The notes under the pieces are model-generated. The model saw only the letters and a program-made list of their open reading frames with translations. It searched no databases and had not been told where the DNA came from. Both the position numbers and the translations under genes were made by a program. Shown here one piece after another: positions 5,492-10,048 of a stretch of 10,048 bases of DNA. The stretch's first letter is position 1; each line of letters opens with the position of its first letter. The stretch is from an uncultured Eubacteriales bacterium (lineage in GTDB: Bacteria > Bacillota > Clostridia > Oscillospirales > Oscillospiraceae): contig CABRZL010000074.1 in assembly GCA_902475435.1 (NCBI GenBank), forward strand, positions 1 to 10,048, written 5' to 3'.

Positions 5492-7537
5492 TCAGATCAT
5501 CAACAAGCCAATCCGATAAACTATAAATGTAACTGCCCAGGCTACCGCAAGTTGAAAGGCGGCCGTAAATCCCATCCATGCCCAGCTTCCAGACTCTTTG
5601 CGTATAGTGGCCAGAGAAGCGGCGCACGGAATATAAAGCAAACAAAACACCATAAGGCAAAAGGCGTTGAGGGGGCCAAACCCGATTCCCTCCAAAGCCG
5701 CGGCGAACGCAGTCATCCCCTCTGGGGAGCTGGCGTTGACGATCCCAAACAGCACGGCGCAGCTGGACACCACCACTTCCTTGGCGGAGACACCGGCGAT
5801 CAGCGCCACGGCAATCTGCCAGAATCCCAAGCCAATGGGGATAAAAAACGGAGTAATCCATTTGCCAATCACCGCACCGAAGCTTCCCGTCATATCAGGA
5901 GCATACCCTTGAGGCCCGAAATTCAGCAAGGCCCAAATGATCAAGGTAGCCACGAAAATCGTGGTTCCGGCCTTCCCCAGGTAGTCCTTTATCTTTTCCC
6001 ACACATAGATAGCTACCGTATGGGCGTCCGGCAGCTTGTACTCCGGCAGTTCAATCATCAAATAGTTGACGCTCTTCTTCCGGTCCAGCAGATGGATAAT
6101 CGCTGATACGACAATGGCTACCACAATGCCGATGAGATACATAGAATAGGCCACTACCATTGCGTTATCCGGGAAAAACATTTCCGAGAACAAGATGTAA
6201 ATAGTCAGCCGGGCATTGCAGCTCATAAACGGCGTGACCAGCATAACCTTGAAGCGGTCCCGCTTGTTTTCCAACGCACGGGAGGCCATGATGGCGGGAA
6301 CGGTACATCCGAATCCCAGCAGCATGGGAATGAAGGCTTTTCCGGAGAGACCAAGCTTGCTCATGATTCCTTCCATCACATAAGCCACACGAGCCATGTA
6401 TCCGCTGTCTTCCAGCAGCGCCAGGCAAAGGAACAGGATCAGGATGTTTGGCAGAAAGGTAACGATGGTGCCGACACCGCCAATAATGCCGTCCACCACC
6501 AGGGAGGTGAGAATATCTCCGGCCTGCACCGCAGCCAGTCCTGATGTTGCGGCATCGGAAAGCCAGCTGATCACCAGCTCAAGATAACCTTTGAGCCAGT
6601 CTCCCACAGTAAAAGTGAGAAAAAAGGTGACTGCCATGATTACAAGAAAAACAGGGATCCCCCATACCTTGCTGGTCAAGAGCTTGTCCGCCTTTTCGGT
6701 AAGAGCATCCTGCCGTTCCTTGTGGAGCAGAACCTCTCCGATAATTTCCCCTATGAAGTCGTATTTCTGATTAATGATGTCCGATTCATAGCTGCGGTCC
6801 AGCACCTGGGGGCGATCCACCGGATATTTCTCCGTAATTTCCTTATCCCCCTCCAGCAGCTTTAAAGCATGCCAGCGGTAGTTCTTCAGGTCAGGATACC
6901 GCTTCTTCACCTCAGGGATGATCAGGTCGATCTTATCCTCAATGTCATCCGAATAGACCATGGCGTACTCCGCATGGTGGTTATGTCGGTGCTGAGATAC
7001 CGTCTTGTGCTCATGGATCAGGCGGTCCGGCCCGGTGCTGTCCTTATGATGGATGGCTGCGTGGAGCAGCACATCCAGTCCCCGCCGCTGGCGGGCGGAT
7101 ACCGGGATCACCGGGATACCAAGCATTTCCGGCAGGCGGTGCAAATCGATCTCCATGCCCCGTTTCTCTACAATATCCATCATATTCAGCGCCATTACGA
7201 CCGGCTTACCCAGTTCCAATAGCTGCAAGGTCAAATAAAGGCTGCGCTCCAGGGCGGAAGCGTCTACTACGTTGATAATGACGTCCACTTCGTCGCTTAA
7301 AATGAATTGGCGGGATACCATCTCCTCCATAGTATAGGAAGTCAGGCTGTATGTACCCGGCAGATCCACCAGATGGATGGTCATGTCGTGGTCCTTCATG
7401 ACGCCCTCCACCTTCTCCACGGTGACGCCGGGCCAATTTGCAACTTTCAGATTCGCTCCGGTATAAGCGTTGAATAACGTCGTCTTGCCGCAATTAGGGT
7501 TTCCAATAAACCCTATTGTCATTTCGTGCTCACTCAT
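5492..7537 (-). CDS. feoB: Ferrous iron transport protein B, GTPase-coupled permease
   Basis: At 681 residues and with all domains present, it looks complete. The N-terminal G domain has G1 GNPNCGKTT (12-20), the G2 Thr in WPGVTV (35-40), G3 DLPG (58-61), G4 NMMD (118-121) and G5 SA (147-148). A GDI-like helical domain follows (about 195-280). The membrane part begins near 292 and holds two Gate repeats, with the motifs GFGCTVPAIMASR (408-420), GVSAKEVVVSS (582-592) and YIPCAASLATI (635-645). FeoB moves Fe(II) into the cytoplasm under GTP control, mainly under anoxic or iron-poor conditions. Between the G domain and the GDI lies a His-rich insert (residues 163-188, eight His). Its ATG overlaps the feoA stop (ATGA), implying coupled translation, and the Cys-rich partner gene follows. 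Confidence 0.97.
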   Translation of the reverse strand: MSEHEMTIGFIGNPNCGKTTLFNAYTGANLKVANWPGVTVEKVEGVMKDHDMTIHLVDLPGTYSLTSYTMEEMVSRQFILSDEVDVIINVVDASALERSLYLTLQLLELGKPVVMALNMMDIVEKRGMEIDLHRLPEMLGIPVIPVSARQRRGLDVLLHAAIHHKDSTGPDRLIHEHKTVSQHRHNHHAEYAMVYSDDIEDKIDLIIPEVKKRYPDLKNYRWHALKLLEGDKEITEKYPVDRPQVLDRSYESDIINQKYDFIGEIIGEVLLHKERQDALTEKADKLLTSKVWGIPVFLVIMAVTFFLTFTVGDWLKGYLELVISWLSDAATSGLAAVQAGDILTSLVVDGIIGGVGTIVTFLPNILILFLCLALLEDSGYMARVAYVMEGIMSKLGLSGKAFIPMLLGFGCTVPAIMASRALENKRDRFKVMLVTPFMSCNARLTIYILFSEMFFPDNAMVVAYSMYLIGIVVAIVVSAIIHLLDRKKSVNYLMIELPEYKLPDAHTVAIYVWEKIKDYLGKAGTTIFVATLIIWALLNFGPQGYAPDMTGSFGAVIGKWITPFFIPIGLGFWQIAVALIAGVSAKEVVVSSCAVLFGIVNASSPEGMTAFAAALEGIGFGPLNAFCLMVFCLLYIPCAASLATIRKESGSWAWMGFTAAFQLAVAWAVTFIVYRIGLLMI

Positions 7538-7764
7538 TCCGCCCCACCTTCCTTTACTTCAATATTCCTCGTAATATTGTATCCCAAGGCAAATCGGGTC
7601 CCCCGAAGCCTAATGATCAAAATTCCCTTTCCCTTACGGTTCAGTATGGAAACCGGTGTTTCCCGAGTCATTCCCAGTGCCTCAAGACGGCGCTCCAACT
7701 GGAAAGGAAGATGGATGTTTTCCACCACATAGGTATGTCCTATTTGGGCATCCTTTAACAGCAT
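7534..7764 (-). CDS. feoA: Ferrous iron transport protein A (SH3-like)
   Basis: A 76-residue single-domain protein of the normal FeoA size. The pattern MLLKDAQIGHTYVVENIHLP, RRLEALGMTRETPVSIL, then LIIRLRGTRFALGYNITRNI matches the SH3-like FeoA fold: the LxxLGM turn, a basic beta-hairpin and the conserved RLRGxxFALG segment. FeoA is a small cytoplasmic partner of FeoB needed for iron uptake, though its exact action is unsettled. GGAGG lies 8 nt before the ATG. It overlaps feoB by 4 nt, giving the usual feoA-feoB order. A terminator-like hairpin lies just upstream and may control it. Confidence 0.95.
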   Translation of the reverse strand: MLLKDAQIGHTYVVENIHLPFQLERRLEALGMTRETPVSILNRKGKGILIIRLRGTRFALGYNITRNIEVKEGGAE

Positions 7765-7787
7765 TGCCTACACCTCCAAAGATGTAT

Positions 7788-7838
7788 TGAAAAAAGAGCC
7801 TCGCACCTACTGAAATGCCCAGTAGATACATGGCTCTT
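7788..7838 (-). terminator. Terminator or attenuator hairpin in the feoA leader
   Basis: On the minus strand AAGAGCC (7832-7838) pairs with GGCTCTT (7794-7800). Inside, CTACTG/CAGTAG (7807-7825) forms a second stem, separated by a 6x6 internal loop, and a run of about six T follows the outer arm. It lies about 140 nt after the hdeD stop and only about 25 nt before the feoA ribosome site, so it can end hdeD transcripts or control read-through into feoAB. I found no consensus promoter between hdeD and this hairpin. Confidence 0.55.
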
Positions 7839-7978
7839 GTTATCACCAGGTCACATATGGCCCACTTACGGCGCATAGACTTTCGCTTATCTGTATTTGC
7901 CACTAAATGCGCGAAGCAGAACACAACCATCCAGTGGCCATCTGCATCGTGCATTGCGGAAAGAGCGGCACAAGCATT
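7839..7978 (-). other. hdeD-feoA gap, possible structured leader RNA
   Basis: The 140 nt ahead of the hairpin have no gene with a ribosome site and no clear promoter. Several complementary segments occur: GCCACT with AGTGGC, and GCGCAT with ATGCGC, read on the minus strand. This could be a folded leader working with the downstream terminator. I could not match it to a known riboswitch class, including the NiCo type reported to respond to iron. Confidence 0.25.
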
Positions 7979-8521
7979 TTATCTCCACAACCGATGGGAG
8001 ATGCAGGCACGCACAATTGCCGCAACGCCCTCGCAAATCAGCAAAATTCCTACAAGAATGCTCAGCGCAAACAGATTGGCAACCGGGTCGAAAAGGGAGA
8101 AGAAACCAACAACAGCCAGCAGGACGCCCAAGGCAGTCAGCCAGCCCCACCCTCTGACGCCGAAAGACTGCAGCTCAAAGGAATTAACAAATTGGTTAAT
8201 CCCAGAAAACAGCAGCCACATGCCAAAGATAAAAGGCAGGGACAGCATGGTAAATGCCTGGTTAAACAACAGGAACAGGGCGAGCAATACCGTCAGGATC
8301 CCGTCCGCCAGGAACCAGCCAGCCCCGAACATCTTCCCGTCCCACTTCGCAAAAATTACAATATCAATGATACCGGAAATCAACATGGCAATCCCAATAT
8401 ACAGGGAAAGCGACAGCAATCCGACATCCGGATTAAACAGGCAGTAGATACCAACGATGATTAAAAGAACACCAGCAATGATCCATAAAACACGAGATAA
8501 CGTTCGATTCATAAATTCCAT
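7979..8521 (-). CDS. HdeD / DUF308 family membrane protein
   Basis: A 180-residue protein with about six hydrophobic helices arranged as three repeats of the DUF308 hairpin, for example VLWIIAGVLLIIVGIYCLF, GLLSLSLYIGIAMLISGIID, ILTVLLALFLLFN and LTALGVLLAVVGFFSLFDP. The motif FNPDVGLLSLSLYIGIAMLI, with its NP-x-hydrophobic turn, is characteristic. The family takes its name from E. coli HdeD, linked to acid resistance, but its biochemical role is not known. AAGGAG is only 3 nt from ATG 8521 and 12 nt from the second ATG (8512), so the start could be either Met1 or Met4. It lies 36 nt after the EFR1-type gene on the same strand, with no terminator between, so the two are probably one operon. 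Confidence 0.88.
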   Translation of the reverse strand: MEFMNRTLSRVLWIIAGVLLIIVGIYCLFNPDVGLLSLSLYIGIAMLISGIIDIVIFAKWDGKMFGAGWFLADGILTVLLALFLLFNQAFTMLSLPFIFGMWLLFSGINQFVNSFELQSFGVRGWGWLTALGVLLAVVGFFSLFDPVANLFALSILVGILLICEGVAAIVRACISHRLWR

Positions 8522-8557
8522 TCACTCCTTTTCATACGGGCTCAAGCTTCTTTGTCT

Positions 8558-9319
8558 TTACAAGAAAAGCTCATTACTCTTCTTTTCGGAACAAGCTTTT
8601 TTGATTGCCATTGCCGCTATAGAAACCATGGCGCTGTTCACCTTACGGGCTGACTGCGGACAAATGGAAATGCAGCGCATACAGGAAATACATTTTTTGC
8701 TGTCCGTCTCCCTGGGATTTTCCCGGCTGATTGCCTGGGCCGGACACTTCTCTGCGCAAAGGCCGCACGCATTGCATTTATGGTCCGCCTTAGGAACCAG
8801 GCCTGCGCCGCCGGCTTTTTTATAGGGCCGATTCCCCGGGATTTGCGGAGCAGACATATCCGCGCTGCTTATTTTCGCAAGAATTTTTTCAGTAAATCTC
8901 TGCAACTGGCTTCTATCCTCATCATCTGGCCGTCCTGTCGCGTATTGGTGCATGATGGAATGCTCTGCAATGGCCGCAATCCCGGCAATTACCTGAAAGC
9001 CGCTCTTTAACGCAGTATCATTCAGTTCAATCAGAGTATCCTCATATGCCCGGTTGCCATACACGCAAACAACAACGCACATAGCCCCATTGCCATGGAT
9101 TTTTTCAAGTCTTTCGGTAGCCAAGGCAGGCACACGTCCCCCAAAGGAAGGCACCGCGATGACAGCAATATCCTCTCTCTCTAAGCTAACTGCGGTAAAA
9201 TCCGTTTTGGGGTCGGATAAATCAATTTTCTCGGCAGGCTTGTCCCATTTCGAGGTAATGGTATCTGCAACCTTCTGCGCCCCACCAGTTGGACTGAAAA
9301 CGATCTGAAAAACACGCAT
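8558..9319 (-). CDS. EFR1-type ferredoxin: flavodoxin-like domain fused to two [4Fe-4S] clusters
   Basis: A 253-residue protein. The N-terminus MRVFQIVFSPTGGAQKVADT has the flavodoxin FMN-phosphate loop (SPTGG, 9-13). Strands and loops at PSFGGRVP (57-64) and VVVCVYGNRAYEDTL (82-96) complete a flavodoxin-like fold. The C-terminal third carries two ferredoxin motifs: CNACGLCAEKCP (Cys182, 185, 188, 192) and CISCMRCISICP (Cys210, 213, 216, 220). This makes it a cytoplasmic electron carrier, abundant in clostridia; its redox partners are unknown. AGGAGG stands 7 nt before ATG 9319, and a perfect TTGACA-17-TATAAT promoter lies upstream. It heads the run EFR1-hdeD-feoA-feoB and is divergent from an Rrf2 regulator, the likely controller. 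Confidence 0.92.
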   Translation of the reverse strand: MRVFQIVFSPTGGAQKVADTITSKWDKPAEKIDLSDPKTDFTAVSLEREDIAVIAVPSFGGRVPALATERLEKIHGNGAMCVVVCVYGNRAYEDTLIELNDTALKSGFQVIAGIAAIAEHSIMHQYATGRPDDEDRSQLQRFTEKILAKISSADMSAPQIPGNRPYKKAGGAGLVPKADHKCNACGLCAEKCPAQAISRENPRETDSKKCISCMRCISICPQSARKVNSAMVSIAAMAIKKACSEKKSNELFL

Positions 9320-9360
9320 AGCGATTCCTCCTGTAATATTTAATTTTACACCCTGGTTTT

Positions 9361-9389
9361 ATTATAATCCACACGAGGTGTTATGTCAA
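9361..9389 (-). promoter_or_regulatory. Consensus sigma-A promoter for the EFR1-hdeD operon, with internal dyad
   Basis: On the minus strand, -35 TTGACA (9384-9389) and -10 TATAAT (9361-9366) are both perfect, with a 17-bp spacer. Such a strong promoter usually needs a repressor. A short dyad ACAC-GAG-GTGT (9371-9381) lies in the spacer and is a candidate operator for the divergent Rrf2 protein. Confidence 0.85.
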
Positions 9390-9391
9390 TA

Positions 9392-9420
9392 TTTACAGGT
9401 CTGAGATTTTGCATTATAAT
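9392..9420 (+). promoter_or_regulatory. Sigma-A promoter for the Rrf2 gene
   Basis: -35 TTTACA (9392-9397) and -10 TATAAT (9415-9420) are separated by 17 bp, with the ATG 33 nt downstream of the -10. Its -35 is only 2 bp from the -35 of the opposing promoter, so one bound regulator could affect both genes. Confidence 0.75.
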
Positions 9421-9452
9421 AAAGATAGAATCCATAAGGAAAGTGAGATACT

Positions 9453-9896
9453 ATGCATATCAGTACAAAATGCTCTGTTGCTCTCCATTGCCTTCTCTTT
9501 ATTTATGAGTACGGAGAAAAAACAAAAGTCACCAGCGAACTTTTATCGCGCTCCACAGGTATGAACGCCGTCACCATCCGGAATATCATGAGTGCGTTGA
9601 AGCGTGATGGAATCATATCCGTGAAATACGGGACGGGCGGCGCAACGATGAACTGCACACCCGATGACATTAACCTATACCGTGTATGCAAAGCTCTGGA
9701 GCGCGATATCCTGTCCAAATTGATAGGTGTTCATTCGGCCCCGTCTTCCTTATGCCCTATTGGGCTGAATATCCATTCGATCCTTGACCGCTCTTACGAA
9801 AAAATACGGGATGATTTGAAAAGCAGTTTGGAAGAAATCACCCTGGAAAAGATTATTTCCGACTATCATACCTGTATCCGGGAAGAACCTCGCTAA
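9453..9896 (+). CDS. Rrf2-family transcriptional regulator
   Basis: A 147-residue protein of normal family length. The start MHISTKCSVALHCLLFIYEY and the winged HTH (TSELLSRSTGMNAVTIRNIM, then SALKRDGIISVKYGTGGA with the Gly-rich wing) are typical. The segment DDINLYRVCKALE is the family's linker helix. The IscR/NsrR-type three-Cys cluster is absent; the matching loop SSLCPIGLNIH has one Cys (Cys101), as in YwnA-like members. An Fe-S cluster is therefore not predicted from the motif, though Cys7, 13, 68, 79 and 101 could sense thiol stress. AAGGA lies about 12 nt before the ATG, a rather long spacing. Divergence from the EFR1 gene suggests it controls that operon and itself. Confidence 0.92.
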   Translation: MHISTKCSVALHCLLFIYEYGEKTKVTSELLSRSTGMNAVTIRNIMSALKRDGIISVKYGTGGATMNCTPDDINLYRVCKALERDILSKLIGVHSAPSSLCPIGLNIHSILDRSYEKIRDDLKSSLEEITLEKIISDYHTCIREEPR

Positions 9897-9924
9897 ATTT
9901 CATAAAGCCTTACGCCAGAGAAGT

Positions 9925-9953
9925 CAGCGGACAGAAAGTTCCTGCTGGTTTTT
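9925..9953 (+). terminator. Weak terminator after the Rrf2 gene
   Basis: CAGCGGA (9925-9931) pairs with TCCTGCTG (9940-9947), with one bulged T, and is followed by GTTTTTC. It lies about 30 nt after the stop. From here to the window end no gene is seen. Confidence 0.45.
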
Positions 9954-10048
9954 CTGGAAATCTTCACCATAGAGTCTTATTTTCAAGGATTCTGCGCCTT
10001 TTAGACTATGTCTTATTCATCCATTCATGTGGAAATAAAACAGAAATT

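Noticed and set aside
5221..6106. Plus-strand ORFs (5221-5526, 5414-6106) opposite the feo genes
   Set aside because: They are antisense to feoB and the Cys-rich gene, with low-complexity translations.
7682..7954. A 90-codon minus-strand ORF spanning the feoA leader
   Set aside because: It has no ribosome site, overlaps feoA in another frame and runs through the terminator hairpin, so it is taken as a chance frame.
7815..8464. Long plus-strand ORFs opposite hdeD
   Set aside because: They are shadows of a well-supported minus-strand membrane protein gene and have no ribosome site.
9970..10020. Repeated GTCTTATT near the right edge
   Set aside because: Two copies of an 8-mer in AT-rich DNA are expected by chance; there is no regular spacing and no CRISPR character.

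Overview
The window looks like a chromosomal segment of a Gram-positive anaerobe, most likely a gut clostridium (Lachnospiraceae-like). The grounds are strong AGGAGG-type ribosome binding sites, consensus sigma-A promoters, a clostridial-type feoA-feoB-Cys-rich cluster, an EFR1-type ferredoxin and remnants typical of Bacillota conjugative elements. The assignment is inferred from gene content and style, not from a marker gene.

Left part (1-5340): a degraded mobile region. It opens with the 5' part of a Nim-like/pyridoxamine-oxidase-like flavoprotein gene on the minus strand. That gene has a good promoter (472-500), a dyad overlapping the -10 box, and a perfect 20-bp inverted repeat in its leader. 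Next come small plus-strand genes of the kind carried by conjugative elements: a sigma-region-4-like protein (581-826), a frameshifted small protein (865-1094) and another frameshifted protein (1162-1486). A dead IS3-family (IS150-like) element follows (1484-2702). After it lie a short unidentified coding tail, a broken DUF5131 (Gp37/Gp68-like) gene (3050-3744), a truncated element-type sigma factor on the minus strand (to 4030), a 517-bp intergenic region rich in dyads, and an XRE-type repressor gene with an internal deletion (4548-4839). An AT-rich stretch with two doubtful small ORFs ends this part. Almost every gene between 865 and 4839 carries at least one lesion.

Right part (5339-10048): intact core-type genes. 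Reading leftwards on the minus strand are an EFR1-type flavodoxin/2x[4Fe-4S] protein (9319-8558), an HdeD/DUF308 membrane protein (8521-7979), FeoA (7764-7534), FeoB (7537-5492) and the 44-residue FeoB-associated Cys-rich membrane protein (5473-5339, a short gene easily missed). A terminator-like hairpin with a U-run sits between hdeD and feoA, about 25 nt upstream of the feoA Shine-Dalgarno, where it could act as an attenuator. Divergent from the EFR1 gene is an Rrf2-family regulator (9453-9896). The two genes are driven by back-to-back consensus promoters whose -35 boxes are 2 bp apart. Together this suggests an iron/redox locus: ferrous iron uptake by FeoAB, with an Fe-S flavoprotein and an Rrf2 regulator at its head.

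The most interesting observations are the EFR1-HdeD-Feo arrangement under a divergent Rrf2 promoter pair, the feoA leader hairpin, the histidine-rich insert in FeoB, the palindromic leader of the Nim-like gene, and the gradient from a decaying element to intact core genes. I found no CRISPR array, tRNA or rRNA, and no clearly new defence system.
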